This document shows positions 1 to 9,653 of a stretch of 64,000 nucleotides of DNA, one piece after another (position 1 is the first letter of the stretch; each line of letters opens with the position of its first letter). This stretch comes from Foliimonas ilicis (GTDB lineage: Bacteria > Pseudomonadota > Alphaproteobacteria > Rhizobiales > Rhizobiaceae): the NCBI RefSeq assembly GCF_039939195.1, contig NZ_JBDUUH010000015.1:62001-126000 (forward strand), read 5' to 3'. Under the pieces are notes generated by a model. The model saw only the letters and a program-made list of their open reading frames with translations. It was not told the origin of the DNA and did no database searches. The translations under genes and the position numbers were made by a program.

Positions 1-115
1 GGGCTGCTTGCTTGCATTCCCAAGTTATTGATCGTCAATGATAATTTCTGCGCCTTGAATCCAATGCAATGAGCAGATACGTCAGGCCGCAAAATATCTA
101 TTCACATCAGAGCTC
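1..115. other. Intergenic left edge
   Basis: No convincing reading frame is visible. This is presumably the upstream region of trhO. It is moderately AT-rich, and I could not pick a clear promoter. Confidence 0.4.
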
Positions 116-1021
116 ATGTTCAAAGTTGCCGCCCTTTATCGATTCTGCAAACTCGACGCGTTCGAGGAATTGCGCGCGCCGCTGGCTGCGTTCTGCTGCG
201 GCAAGGGCATCAAGGGTACGCTGCTTCTCGCGCATGAGGGCATAAACGGCACCGTTGCCGGGACAGACAAAGCGATCGACGCGCTTCTCGCATGGTTTAC
301 CAACATTCCCGAATTCGACGGGATGGAGATCAAGTTCAGCACCGCCGAGACCATGCCGTTTCACCGGATGAAGGTGCGCCTGAAAAGCGAAATCGTCACC
401 ATGGGCGTCGAGGGTATCGATCCGACGAAAAGCGTCGGCACTTATGTCGAGGCTGCAGACTGGAATGCGCTCATAGCCGACCCGGATACGGTGGTGATCG
501 ATACGCGCAATGATTACGAGGTGTCGCTCGGCACATTCGACAAGGCGCTCGACCCTGAAACCAAGACGTTTCGTGAGTTTCCTGAGTGGATCGCGCAGAA
601 CCGAGACGCGCTGGAAGGCCGCAAAGTCGCGATGTTCTGCACCGGCGGCATACGCTGCGAAAAGGCGACCGCCTATGTGAAGTCGCTGGGCATCGACGAT
701 GTTTTCCACCTCAAGGGCGGAATCCTGAAATATCTCGAAACTGTGCCGGAAGAAGAAAGCCTCTGGAAAGGCGAGTGCTTCGTATTCGATGAGCGCGTTT
801 CGGTCGGTCATGGGCTGGAGCAGGGGGATGCGCAGCTTTGCCGGGCATGCCGCCATCCGCTGACGCCGCAAGAGCGGCTTTCGCCGAAATTCGAGGAAGG
901 CGTGTCCTGCCCGCACTGCCATGAAACGCGCAGCGAAGAAGACCGTGCGCGCTACGCAGAGCGGCACAAACAGGTGATGCTTGCCGAGGCGCGTGGCAAA
1001 GGTCCGCATATCGGCAACTGA
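116..1021 (+). CDS. trhO: tRNA uridine(34) hydroxylase TrhO (YceA-type rhodanese)
   Basis: TrhO enzymes hydroxylate uridine 34 in the tRNA anticodon, the first step toward 5-methoxy/carboxymethoxy-uridine. The 301-residue protein has the family order: an N-terminal acylphosphatase-like domain (about 1-95, with HEGINGT at 40-46), then a rhodanese domain (about 120-215) with the active-site loop CTGGIRCEKA and catalytic Cys175. The C-terminal extension carries two Cys pairs (C242/C245 and C265/C268), as usual in the family. ATG 116 is the first start and gives normal length. It stands alone, and the next gene begins 129 bp later. The family assignment is secure from motifs; the enzymatic role comes from family knowledge. 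Confidence 0.93.
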   Translation: MFKVAALYRFCKLDAFEELRAPLAAFCCGKGIKGTLLLAHEGINGTVAGTDKAIDALLAWFTNIPEFDGMEIKFSTAETMPFHRMKVRLKSEIVTMGVEGIDPTKSVGTYVEAADWNALIADPDTVVIDTRNDYEVSLGTFDKALDPETKTFREFPEWIAQNRDALEGRKVAMFCTGGIRCEKATAYVKSLGIDDVFHLKGGILKYLETVPEEESLWKGECFVFDERVSVGHGLEQGDAQLCRACRHPLTPQERLSPKFEEGVSCPHCHETRSEEDRARYAERHKQVMLAEARGKGPHIGN

Positions 1022-1150
1022 CACACTTTTGCACGACATGCTTTCGGCAGAAATTGCCTACCTGTCATTGTAATGACGTGAGGCCCTGCCTACCTCTCCG
1101 GAACACGAAACCTCGCCAGTTCTGGCGATGGTATAGACCGGAGGCACTAT

Positions 1151-1858
1151 ATGCTCGATCCCAAGAAGCTGCTTAACGACCTTCTCGGTTCTCAAGTTCC
1201 CGGAACGCAATCGTCGGTTCGCGACAAGGCCGGACAGGCCGTGCAGCTTGCCAAGGACAATCCGCTGGCATCAGGTGCAATCGCGGCATTTCTGCTCGGC
1301 ACCGGCACGGGACGTTCCATCGGTGGCTCCGCATTGAAGCTCGGCGGCCTCGCAGTGGTCGGTGGCCTCGCCTACAAGGCCTATCAGAATTATCAGGCCG
1401 GTAAGCAGCCGGAGCAGGCATCTGCAACGGAAGAACAGCAGCTTTTGCCGCCGCCGGAAGACAATAGTTTTCATCCTTCGCAGGCGCCGCAGGGCGAGGG
1501 TGAATTCGCGCTGACATTGGTGCGCGCGATGATCGCGGCTGCAAAAGCGGATGGTCACGTCGATAATGAAGAGCGCCAGAAGATCGCCGACAAGCTCAGC
1601 CTTTCCGGCATCGGGCAGGAAGGTGAACAGTTTCTGCTCGGCGAACTCGACAAGCCGCTGAATATCGAAGAGCTGGTATCGCTGGCGCAGACCGATGCGC
1701 AGAAGGTCGAGCTTTATACGGCTTCGCGCCTTGCTATAGAGCCCGATTCACGCGTCGAACGCGGCTATCTCGACATGCTGGCTGGACGGTTGAAATTGCC
1801 GGATGCGCTGATCGACCATGTCGAGGCGACTGTTTCTGCGGCGAAGGTTCCGGCCTGA
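1151..1858 (+). CDS. DUF533 family protein with TerB-like domain
   Basis: This 235-residue protein has an N-terminal region beginning MLDPKKLLNDLLG, a glycine/alanine-rich hydrophobic stretch (about 40-75, one or two possible membrane segments), a variable linker rich in Gln and Pro (about 80-115), and a helical C-terminal half (about 120-230) resembling the TerB/DjlA fold used in tellurite-resistance and membrane-stress proteins. The biochemical role of DUF533 is not established. A clear GGAGG at 1140 precedes ATG 1151. A terminator-like hairpin lies downstream at 1968-1993. Confidence 0.8.
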   Translation: MLDPKKLLNDLLGSQVPGTQSSVRDKAGQAVQLAKDNPLASGAIAAFLLGTGTGRSIGGSALKLGGLAVVGGLAYKAYQNYQAGKQPEQASATEEQQLLPPPEDNSFHPSQAPQGEGEFALTLVRAMIAAAKADGHVDNEERQKIADKLSLSGIGQEGEQFLLGELDKPLNIEELVSLAQTDAQKVELYTASRLAIEPDSRVERGYLDMLAGRLKLPDALIDHVEATVSAAKVPA

Positions 1859-2085
1859 AGCATAAGATCTGGAGCGCTTTAACGGTTTAATTTTTCATTA
1901 ACCAATAGGGCGCATCCTTGATCCTAGTCGGATCTGCTTCTCCTCCTCCCAAGCAAGATCCCGAATTGGGCGGTCACAGTGGCCGCCCTTTTTGTGCGCC
2001 AACGCAATATGTTTTAATCATAAAATTTCATACTTGAAATGTTTTCGGGCATCTGCAATCCTTCGAATGTAGCGAGGGAAAGTGG
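1859..2085. other. Intergenic region before kynA
   Basis: It holds a terminator-like hairpin (1968-1993) and then an AT-rich stretch (about 2005-2045) that could carry the kynA promoter. No gene is apparent. Confidence 0.5.
1968..1993 (+). terminator. Rho-independent terminator
   Basis: GGGCGG and CCGCCC arms, extended by CAC/GTG pairing, form a hairpin at 1968-1988, directly followed by five T (1989-1993). It ends the DUF533 transcript. Confidence 0.85.
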
Positions 2086-2919
2086 ATGACGGAGCCTGCT
2101 CACGGCCATCATGGTGCGGAACTGCAATTCCGCGACCGCATGTCCTATGGCGACTATCTGCATCTCGACCGGATTCTGGATGCGCAGTTTCCGCTTTCAG
2201 ACGCCCATGACGAAATGCTTTTCGTCATCCAGCACCAGACATCCGAACTCTGGATGAAGCTCGCAATTCACGAAATCCGCTCTGCCATGAAGGCGATCCG
2301 CGAGGATCGACTGCAGCCAGCATTCAAGATGCTGACGCGTGTCGCGCGCATTTTCGAGCAGCTCAACAGTGCCTGGGACGTGCTGCGCACCATGACGCCC
2401 AGCGAATACACGCAGTTTCGCGATGCTCTTGGCAAATCTTCTGGTTTTCAATCCTGGCAGTATCGTGAAATCGAATTTCTCGCGGGCAATCGCGTCGAAG
2501 CGCTTATGCAGCCGCATGCGCATCTTGCCGGGGTGACGGCCGATCTGGAGAAAATCCTTTCCGAACCCAGCCTTTACGATGAGGCGCTTCTTCTGCTTGC
2601 GCGATCCGGTTTCGATATCGGAGACGAAGCGCAGCGGACCGACTGGCGCGCCAAGCGCGCGGAAAACCAGAAGGTCATGGAGGCGTGGCAGGTGATCTAC
2701 CGCGCGCCGGAAACGCATTGGATGCTTTACGAACTGGCCGAAAAACTGGTCGATTTCGAGGATTACTTCCGCCGCTGGCGCTTCAACCATGTCACTACGG
2801 TCGAGCGCATCATCGGGCTGAAGCGCGGGACAGGCGGGACGGGCGGTGTTTCCTATCTGCGCAAGATGCTCGAAGTGGAACTCTTTCCGGAACTGTGGAA
2901 ATTACGCACCGAACTCTAA
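2086..2919 (+). CDS. kynA: Tryptophan 2,3-dioxygenase
   Basis: This heme enzyme opens the indole ring of L-tryptophan to N-formylkynurenine, the first step of the kynurenine pathway. The 277-residue length is normal for bacterial TDO. Visible family features are the FVIQHQTSELW helix (Phe46 and His50 line the active site), Tyr108 and Arg112 (substrate carboxylate region), the FNH heme-ligand motif with His235, and the GTGGTGG loop at 248-254. GAGGGAAAG precedes ATG 2086. No kynB or kynU lies nearby; an ABC transporter operon follows 81 bp downstream on the same strand and may be co-expressed. Confidence 0.95.
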   Translation: MTEPAHGHHGAELQFRDRMSYGDYLHLDRILDAQFPLSDAHDEMLFVIQHQTSELWMKLAIHEIRSAMKAIREDRLQPAFKMLTRVARIFEQLNSAWDVLRTMTPSEYTQFRDALGKSSGFQSWQYREIEFLAGNRVEALMQPHAHLAGVTADLEKILSEPSLYDEALLLLARSGFDIGDEAQRTDWRAKRAENQKVMEAWQVIYRAPETHWMLYELAEKLVDFEDYFRRWRFNHVTTVERIIGLKRGTGGTGGVSYLRKMLEVELFPELWKLRTEL

Positions 2920-3000
2920 GAAAAAGGGACAATTCCCGCACCGTTCGGTACGAAACTTGGGAACTATTAGGGTCAAACGAAGAAAATGGGAGAATTTCGA

Positions 3001-4140
3001 ATGAAAAAACTAATTGCAGCGGCTGCTTTCGGCCTTTCGATGAGCGTGTCGGGACTGGCTTTCGCTGAGCCGGTAAAGGTCGGCATGATCACCACGCTTT
3101 CCGGCGGCGGTGCGGGCCTCGGCATCGACGTGCGCGACGGCTTCATGCTGGCGGTCAAGCAGGCCGACAATAAGGATCTTGAAGTCGTCATCGAAGACGA
3201 TGCACAGAAGCCGGAACTGGCCGTGCAGATCGCCGACAAGATGCTTCAGAGCGACAAGGTCGATATTTTGACCGGCATCATCTGGTCGAATCTGGCCATG
3301 GCCGTCGTGCCGAATGTCGTGAGCCAGGGCACCTTCTATTTGTCGACCAATGCCGGGCCTTCCGCACTGGCGGGCGCGAATTGCAACGAGAACTATTTCA
3401 ACGTCTCGTATCAGAACGACAATCTGCATGAAGGAATGGGCAATTACGCTACGACCAGCGGCATCAAGAAGATGTTCATCCTCGCGCCGAACTACCCGGC
3501 GGGTACGGATTCGCTGAATGGTTTCAAGCGCTTCTACAAGGGCGAACTGGTCGGCGAAGTCTACACCAAGCTCGGCCAGACCGACTATGCGGCGGAAATC
3601 GCGCAAATCCGCGATTCCGGCGCGGATTCGGTGTTCTTCTTCCTGCCGGGCGGCATGGGCATCTCCTTCATGAAGCAATATGCGCAGTCGGGCATCGAAA
3701 TCCCCGTCATGGGACCGGGCTTCTCGTTCGATCAGGACGTGCTGGGCGCGATCGGTGATGCGGCAATCGGCGTCAAGAACTCTTCGCATTGGTCGAAGGA
3801 TCTCGATAATGCCGAGAACAAGCAATATGTCGAAGCCTTCAAGGCCGAATATGGCCGCCTGCCTTCGCTCTACGCGACGCAGGGCTACGACACGGCAAAC
3901 CTGATCCTGGCTGCCATGTCGAAGGCCGACGTGAAGGACAAGGACGCGTTCCGTGCGGCACTCAAAGCGGCTGATTTCAAGTCGGTGCGCGGCAAGTTCA
4001 CCTTCAACACCAACAATCACCCTATCCAGGACATCTATGTCCGCGAGGTGATCAAGGAAGACGGTGTGCTGACCAACAAGATCGTGGAAACGACCTTCAC
4101 CGACCATAAGGACGCCTACGCGGCTGAATGCAAAATGTGA
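3001..4140 (+). CDS. ABC transporter substrate-binding protein, branched-chain amino acid type
   Basis: This periplasmic receptor belongs to the adjacent Liv-type importer. The 379-residue protein starts with a signal peptide (about 1-23, ending AFA before EPVKVG), followed by the Peripla_BP_6 (LivJ) fold: the opening VGMITTLSGGGAGLG strand-loop, and YATQGYDTANLILAAM near residue 300. I chose ATG 3001 over an in-frame start 15 bases upstream because GGGAGAA lies at correct spacing and the signal peptide starts there. The substrate cannot be read from sequence; this class binds amino acids, amides or aromatic acids. It follows kynA, so a tryptophan-catabolite ligand is possible but unproven. 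Confidence 0.88.
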   Translation: MKKLIAAAAFGLSMSVSGLAFAEPVKVGMITTLSGGGAGLGIDVRDGFMLAVKQADNKDLEVVIEDDAQKPELAVQIADKMLQSDKVDILTGIIWSNLAMAVVPNVVSQGTFYLSTNAGPSALAGANCNENYFNVSYQNDNLHEGMGNYATTSGIKKMFILAPNYPAGTDSLNGFKRFYKGELVGEVYTKLGQTDYAAEIAQIRDSGADSVFFFLPGGMGISFMKQYAQSGIEIPVMGPGFSFDQDVLGAIGDAAIGVKNSSHWSKDLDNAENKQYVEAFKAEYGRLPSLYATQGYDTANLILAAMSKADVKDKDAFRAALKAADFKSVRGKFTFNTNNHPIQDIYVREVIKEDGVLTNKIVETTFTDHKDAYAAECKM

Positions 4141-4185
4141 GATGGCGTTCCCCCGATTTACGGGGAGTATCGCACATCGAGTTCG

Positions 4186-4316
4186 ACCCCCACTCCGTCG
4201 CGCTTCGCGCGCCACCTCTCCCCCGATCGACGGGGGAGAGGAAATGCCAAGGCTGGCTCCTTTCCTCTCCCCTTTTGAGGGGAGAGGTGCCGAGCAAAGC
4301 TCGGCGGAGTGGGGGT
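4186..4316. repeat. Intergenic palindromic repeat between the binding-protein and permease genes
   Basis: The outer arms ACCCCCACTCCG (4186-4197) and CGGAGTGGGGGT (4305-4316) are perfect complements. Two inner hairpins are nested, one around CTCTCCCCCGATCGACGGGGGAGAG (about 4212-4240) and one around CCTCTCCCCTTTTGAGGGGAGAGG (about 4264-4287). Its place between livJ- and livH-type genes suggests an effect on mRNA processing or on the ratio of binding protein to permease, as intergenic palindromes often have. Confidence 0.8.
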
Positions 4317-4395
4317 AAGTCGTGCCGTATGCGATTGCCCTGCTATCAATGTTCGCCCTTTCCAATCGAACACCCGAACTGATGGAATCTGATCC

Positions 4396-5316
4396 TTGTC
4401 CACGGCGCTCCTGATTGAGCAACTTCTGAACGGTCTGCAGTTTGGCGTGACGCTGTTTCTGATGGCGGCGGGGCTGACGCTGATTTTTGGCGTGATGGGC
4501 TTGATCAATCTCGCCCATGGCTCGCTCTATATGGTCGGTGCTTTCGCCTGTGCTGCGGTGGCCGCGGCGACAGGTTCGTTCTGGATCGGCCTTGCGGCAA
4601 GTCTCGCGGCTGCGGCAGCGGCGGGCGCATTGGTTGAAATTCTGGTGATACGCCGCCTCTATGATCGTGACCATCTGGATCAGGTTCTGGCGACTTTCGC
4701 GCTTATCCTGATCTTTTCCGAAGGTACGCGCTGGCTGTTCGGCTCGTTTCCGCTTTATCTCGATATTCCCTCGCAGCTTGCGGGCGCGGTTACGCTGCCG
4801 GGTGGCGGGCGCTATCAACTCTACCGGCTGGCGATTATCGGTGTCGGTGTTGCAGTTGCGGTCGGGCTCTATCTGCTGATTTCCAAGACGCGGCTTGGCA
4901 TGCGCATCCGCGCCGGCGAATCCGACCGCGAGATGATCGGCGCTTTGGGCGTCGATATCCGCACGCTCTACACCGTGGTTTTCGCGCTGGGTGCGGCTCT
5001 TGCCGGGCTGGCGGGAGCGCTGGTCGGCGCTTTGCAATCCGTGCAGGTGGGCATGGGCGAACCGGTGCTGATCCTTGCCTTCGTGGTGATCGTGATCGGT
5101 GGCATCGGCTCGATCAAGGGCGCGCTGGTGGGTGCTGTTCTGGTCGGAATGATCGACACGATGGGGCGCTTTTTGTTGCCCAAGCTGTTTGCTGCCATGT
5201 TGGGCGCTTCGCAAGGCGCCAGCGTCGGCGCGGCGGTTGCCTCGATGCTCATCTATATCGTGATGGCGTTGATCCTCGCATTCAGGCCGAAGGGCCTGTT
5301 CGCGGCAAATGCGTGA
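4396..5316 (+). CDS. Branched-chain-type ABC transporter permease, LivH family
   Basis: The 306-residue inner-membrane permease has about eight hydrophobic segments. The LivH hallmark near residue 30 (FGVMGLINLAHGSLYMVGAF) and the C-terminal GGIGSIKGALVGAVLVG motif are both present. The start is TTG 4396; no ATG or GTG nearby gives the full N-terminus, and the upstream Shine-Dalgarno is weak (GGAATC). It is the second gene of the importer operon, after a 255-bp gap filled by a palindromic repeat. The next gene begins 10 bases after its stop. Confidence 0.9.
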   Translation: MSTALLIEQLLNGLQFGVTLFLMAAGLTLIFGVMGLINLAHGSLYMVGAFACAAVAAATGSFWIGLAASLAAAAAAGALVEILVIRRLYDRDHLDQVLATFALILIFSEGTRWLFGSFPLYLDIPSQLAGAVTLPGGGRYQLYRLAIIGVGVAVAVGLYLLISKTRLGMRIRAGESDREMIGALGVDIRTLYTVVFALGAALAGLAGALVGALQSVQVGMGEPVLILAFVVIVIGGIGSIKGALVGAVLVGMIDTMGRFLLPKLFAAMLGASQGASVGAAVASMLIYIVMALILAFRPKGLFAANA

Positions 5317-5326
5317 AGGCGGATCG

Positions 5327-6307
5327 ATGACCAGAGAATTCGCCACCAACCTCTTTCTCGCTCTGCTGCTACTGGCGGTTCCTTTCGCGGCACTCGCTAT
5401 GGACGAGCCATTCTACGTCACGCTTGCAACGCGCACCGCAATTCTGGCGCTGGCCGCGGTCGGCCTCAATCTGGCGCTGGGGCTTGGCGGGCTCGTCTCT
5501 TTCGGACATGCCGCATTCTTCGGGATAGGCGGCTATGTGGCGGGCATTTTCGCCACCCATGCCTTCAGCAGTCAGCCCATGTTTTCCTGGCCGTTCGAGT
5601 TCATGGGCAGCAACCAGATGCCTGTCATCTGGCTGACCGCAATCGTGGTCTGCGCTTTGGTGGCGCTGCCGATCGGCGCGATCAGCCTGCGAACGGCTGG
5701 CGTCTACTTCATCATGATCACACTGGCCTTCGCGCAGATGATCTATTATTTCGCGATTTCCTGGCCCGCCTATGGCGGCGAGGACGGATTGTCGATCTAT
5801 GTGCGCAATGCGTTTCCGGGGGTTAACACGGCCAATGCGCTGACGTTCTTCCTGATCTGTTACGGGCTTTTGATGCTCAGTCTGTTGCTGTTCTGGGCTG
5901 TAGCTGGCTCGCGCTTCGGCACGGCGCTTCAGGCCGGGCGGCAGAACGCAGTGCGGCTTGCCGCAGTCGGCATCGCGCCGTTCCGTGTCAGGCTCGTGGC
6001 ATTCACGATTTCGGCGATGATAACGGGTCTGGCTGGCGCACTTTTTGCGGATTTAAACCGCTTTGTCGGCCCCTCCATGCTTTCCTGGCACATGTCGGGC
6101 GAGTTGATTGTGCTTATCATTCTTGGCGGCACGGCGCGGCTTTTCGGGCCGCTGGCAGGGGCAATGCTGTTCGTCGTTTTCGAGTTCGCGCTCGGCGGGT
6201 TGACCGAGCATTGGCAGTTCTTCCTTGGGCTCATTCTGCTTGGTGTCGTGCTGTTTGCGCGTGGCGGTCTCATTGGCCTGATTGCCGGAAAGGCGGACCA
6301 TGGCTGA
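5327..6307 (+). CDS. Branched-chain-type ABC transporter permease, LivM family
   Basis: The 326-residue membrane protein pairs with the LivH-type permease. Family features are the ALAAVGLNLALGLGGLVSFGHAAFFGIGGYVAG region (about 40-75), the RLAAVGIAPFRVRLVAFTISA cytoplasmic loop that contacts the ATPases, and the LIVLIILGGTARLFGPLAGA segment near 265-285. I prefer ATG 5327, preceded by AAGGCGGA, over an in-frame ATG at 5309 that would overlap the LivH stop. Its 3' end overlaps the start of the next gene by 8 bases. Confidence 0.9.
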   Translation: MTREFATNLFLALLLLAVPFAALAMDEPFYVTLATRTAILALAAVGLNLALGLGGLVSFGHAAFFGIGGYVAGIFATHAFSSQPMFSWPFEFMGSNQMPVIWLTAIVVCALVALPIGAISLRTAGVYFIMITLAFAQMIYYFAISWPAYGGEDGLSIYVRNAFPGVNTANALTFFLICYGLLMLSLLLFWAVAGSRFGTALQAGRQNAVRLAAVGIAPFRVRLVAFTISAMITGLAGALFADLNRFVGPSMLSWHMSGELIVLIILGGTARLFGPLAGAMLFVVFEFALGGLTEHWQFFLGLILLGVVLFARGGLIGLIAGKADHG

Positions 6308-7045
6308 GCCGATCCTTTCCATCCGCGATCTGAAGAAAAGCTTCGGCGCGTTGAAGGCGACCGATGGCGTGAGCATCGATGTGCGGCCGGGTGAAATCCA
6401 TGCGCTGATCGGCCCGAACGGGGCCGGAAAAACGACGCTGATCCACCAAATCTCCGGCACGGTGCTGCATGACAGCGGCACGATCCATCTTGGCGGAGAG
6501 GATATTGGAGCGCTGGGTGTTGCCGAGCGTGCGCGGCGTGGCCTTGGGCGAAGCTTTCAGATTTCGTCGCTTGCGCCGGAATTCTCGACCCTGCGCAATG
6601 TGATGCTGGCCGTACAGTCGCGGCAGGGGTCGAGTTTCCGTTTCTTCAAACCGGCTAAAAGCGACCGCTCCCTGATCGATCCGGCCATGGCGATGCTGGA
6701 ACGCACCGGGCTGGCCGAGCGCGCCAAAGTGCCCGCAGCCGAGCTTTCGCATGGCGAGCGGCGTAAGCTGGAAATCGCAATCGCTTTGGCGCTCAGGCCG
6801 AAAGTCTTTCTGCTCGACGAGCCGATGGCCGGCATGGGCGCGGAGGGCGCGCGCAGCCTGACCGGGTTCCTCGACGCGCTGCGGCACGAGGCGCCGATCC
6901 TGCTGGTCGAGCACGATATGGACGCGGTGTTTGCCCTGGCTGACCGGATTTCGGTTCTGGTCTATGGCCGCGTTATCGCTTCCGGCACGGTCGATGAGAT
7001 ACGCGGAGATGCCGAGGTGCGCCGCGCTTATCTGGGAGAGCAGCC

Positions 7046-7049
<4 letters not shown>
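6300..7049 (+). CDS. ABC transporter ATP-binding protein, LivG family
   Basis: One of the two cytoplasmic ATPases driving the importer, 249 residues. It has Walker A GPNGAGKTT (about 39-47), an ABC signature SHGERRKLEIA (about 149-159), Walker B VFLLDEPMAGM and a switch His in LLVEHDMDAVF. ATG 6300 sits inside the end of the livM-type gene, preceded by AAGGCGG. The 3' end overlaps the next ATPase gene by 4 bases (ATGA), a sign of translational coupling. Confidence 0.92.
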
Positions 7050-7732
<683 letters not shown>

Positions 7733-7769
7733 ACCGGGAATGCACCGATTTCCAGGGAGTTTTACGACC

Positions 7770-8180
7770 ATGACCACGCAACCTGTTCACCAGATTCTTC
7801 ATCCCTCGGAGTGGAAGGCCGCGAAAGGCTATGCCAATGGCGTGCTTGCGGAAGGCCGCATGATCTTCCTTGGCGGGCAGATCGGCTGGACAGGCGATCA
7901 GGTGTTCGAAGCCAAGGATCTCGCCGGGCAGACGCGCCAGACGCTTGCGAATATCGTCGAAATTCTGCGCGAGGGCGGCGGCGGGCCTGAGCATATCGTC
8001 AAGATGACTTGGTATGTGACCAGCAAGGCTGAATATCTCGCGGATTTGAAGGGCATCGGTGCGGCCTATCGGGATATTATGGGCAAGCATTATCCGGCCA
8101 TGGCGATGGTGCAGGTGGTGGCGCTGATGGAGGATGAGGCGAAGGTGGAGATCGAGGCGACGGCGGTTTTGCCGAGGTAA
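7770..8180 (+). CDS. RidA/YjgF-YER057c-UK114 family protein lacking the catalytic Arg
   Basis: This 136-residue member of the Rid family forms trimers that, in true RidA, hydrolyse reactive enamines/imines released by PLP enzymes. Family features are the FLGGQIGW strand, the QTRQTLANIVEILREGGG helix, VKMTWYVTS and the C-terminal VEIEATAVLP strand. The PARS motif that holds the deaminase Arg in RidA reads PAMA here, so imine-deaminase activity is doubtful and the protein fits a non-RidA subfamily. I chose ATG 7770 (preceded by CAGGGAG) because upstream in-frame codons overlap livF. It is the last gene of the transporter operon. Confidence 0.88.
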   Translation: MTTQPVHQILHPSEWKAAKGYANGVLAEGRMIFLGGQIGWTGDQVFEAKDLAGQTRQTLANIVEILREGGGGPEHIVKMTWYVTSKAEYLADLKGIGAAYRDIMGKHYPAMAMVQVVALMEDEAKVEIEATAVLPR

Positions 8181-8194
8181 ATCTTCGAAGTTTG

Positions 8195-8367
8195 CGCTCT
8201 ACGTTGCCCCCCTCTGGCCTGCCGGCCATCTCCCCCACGGGTGGGGAGATTGGCTTTCACATGTGATTTCGCCAATCGTTGAAGATTTAGCGCCATCGAC
8301 AAACACAGCCAATCTCCCCACCTGTGGGGGGGATGGCCGGTAGGCCAGAGGGGGGCAACGTCGAGCG
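8195..8367. repeat. Long intergenic palindrome between convergent genes
   Basis: The left arm begins ACGTTGCCCCCCTCTGGCCT (8201-8220) and continues to GGGGAGATTGGC. The right arm runs from GCCAATCTCCCCAC to GGCCAGAGGGGGGCAACGT (ends 8361). The loop is about 50 bases. It lies between two convergent genes and may end both transcripts. The same motif family occurs at 17599, 55797 and 59192. Confidence 0.85.
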
Positions 8368-8376
8368 CCGAACTAA

Positions 8377-9570
8377 CTAAGCTTTCCGCTCTGCCAAAAA
8401 ATCCCCGATCCTCCCCAGCGCGCGCTGGATGTTTTCTTCGGAATTCGCATAGGAAACGCGAATATAGCCTTCGCCGAGAATGCCGAAATCAGGCCCGCCG
8501 ATAAGCGCAACGCCTGCGTCTTCGAGCAAAGCGGATGCCAGTTTCTTGGCTTTCCAGCCGGTCTCCGAAATATTTGGAAAAGCATAAAACGCGCCTTTGG
8601 GCGTGGCGCAGGAGATGCCGGGCAGGGCGTTCAGCCCTTTGACGACTAGTTTGCGACGACGGTCGAAGGCTGCCATCATTGTCGCGACTGCATCCTGTGG
8701 ACCGTCGATCGCTGCGATGCCAGCATATTGGCTCGGCGCGTTTACGCAGGACCAGCAATTGACTGCCAGCTTGCGCACCTTGTCGTAGAGATTTCCGCTT
8801 TCCGGTCCGTTTGGCCAGATCGACCAGCCCATGCGCCAGCCGGTCATGGCCCATGTCTTCGACCAGCCATTGAGGACGATCAGCCGGTCGCGGATTTCGG
8901 GAAAGGTCAAAAGCGAGCAGTGTTTTTCGCCGTCATAGGTCATGACGTCGTAAATTTCGTCGGACATGATCGCGACATGCGGATGGGCGGCGAGGCCTTT
9001 TACCAGCTTTTCGATCTCGGATTTCGGCGTAACGCCGCCGGTCGGATTGGCGGGCGAATTGAGGATCAGCAGGCGCGTTTTGGGCGTGATCAGGGAAAGC
9101 GTTTCTTCCGCTGAGAAGGCGAAGCCGTTTTCTTCACGGATTGGCACCGGAATAGGCTTTGCGCCGGTGAACTCGATCATCGAGCGATAGATCGGAAAAC
9201 CGGGATCGGGATAGAGAATTTCAGCGCCCGGCTCGCCGAACATGACAATCGCTGCATACATTGTCGGCTTTCCGCCGGGCATGATCATTACCGTGTCCGG
9301 CGAAATCTCGACGCCGGTGAGCGATAGGGTGCGCCGGGCGACGGCCTCGCGCGTTGCCAGAAGGCCGGTCGCTGGTGTGTAGCCGTGGTGGCCGTCGCGC
9401 AGCGCTTTGATGGCGGCTTCGACGATGTGTTCGGGCGTTTTGAAATCAGGCTGGCCAATCCCCAGATTGACGATGTCGCGGCCTTTTTCGGCAAGGGCTG
9501 TGGCGCGCGCGAGAACGGCGAAAGCGTTTTCCTCGCCCATGCGATCAAAAGCTGCGATTGTCTGGAGCAT
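8377..9570 (-). CDS. PLP-dependent class I/II aminotransferase
   Basis: The 397-residue fold-type I aminotransferase has NLGIGQPDF (35-43), the NPTGG cofactor motif (175-179), SDEIY with Asp204 (pyridine nitrogen), the Schiff-base lysine Lys238 in SKTWAMTGWRMGW, and the C-terminal YIRVSYA Arg that binds the substrate carboxylate. Sequence alone does not separate aspartate, aromatic and branched-chain donors. It is a single gene, divergent from the acetyltransferase at 9654 and convergent with the transporter operon. Confidence 0.9.
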   Translation of the reverse strand: MLQTIAAFDRMGEENAFAVLARATALAEKGRDIVNLGIGQPDFKTPEHIVEAAIKALRDGHHGYTPATGLLATREAVARRTLSLTGVEISPDTVMIMPGGKPTMYAAIVMFGEPGAEILYPDPGFPIYRSMIEFTGAKPIPVPIREENGFAFSAEETLSLITPKTRLLILNSPANPTGGVTPKSEIEKLVKGLAAHPHVAIMSDEIYDVMTYDGEKHCSLLTFPEIRDRLIVLNGWSKTWAMTGWRMGWSIWPNGPESGNLYDKVRKLAVNCWSCVNAPSQYAGIAAIDGPQDAVATMMAAFDRRRKLVVKGLNALPGISCATPKGAFYAFPNISETGWKAKKLASALLEDAGVALIGGPDFGILGEGYIRVSYANSEENIQRALGRIGDFLAERKA

Positions 9571-9653
9571 TGCCAGTATCCCCCCTGGTTCTTCAAAAAA
9601 TTCATTGTTTTTGAAAGGGTTCGGGCCTGAATGTCAAACGGAATGGAAAATCG

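Noticed and set aside
3010..5349. 779-residue minus-strand open frame
   Set aside because: It lies antisense to the binding-protein and LivH genes and is a GC-rich shadow, with Arg/Gln/His-rich sequence and no domain.
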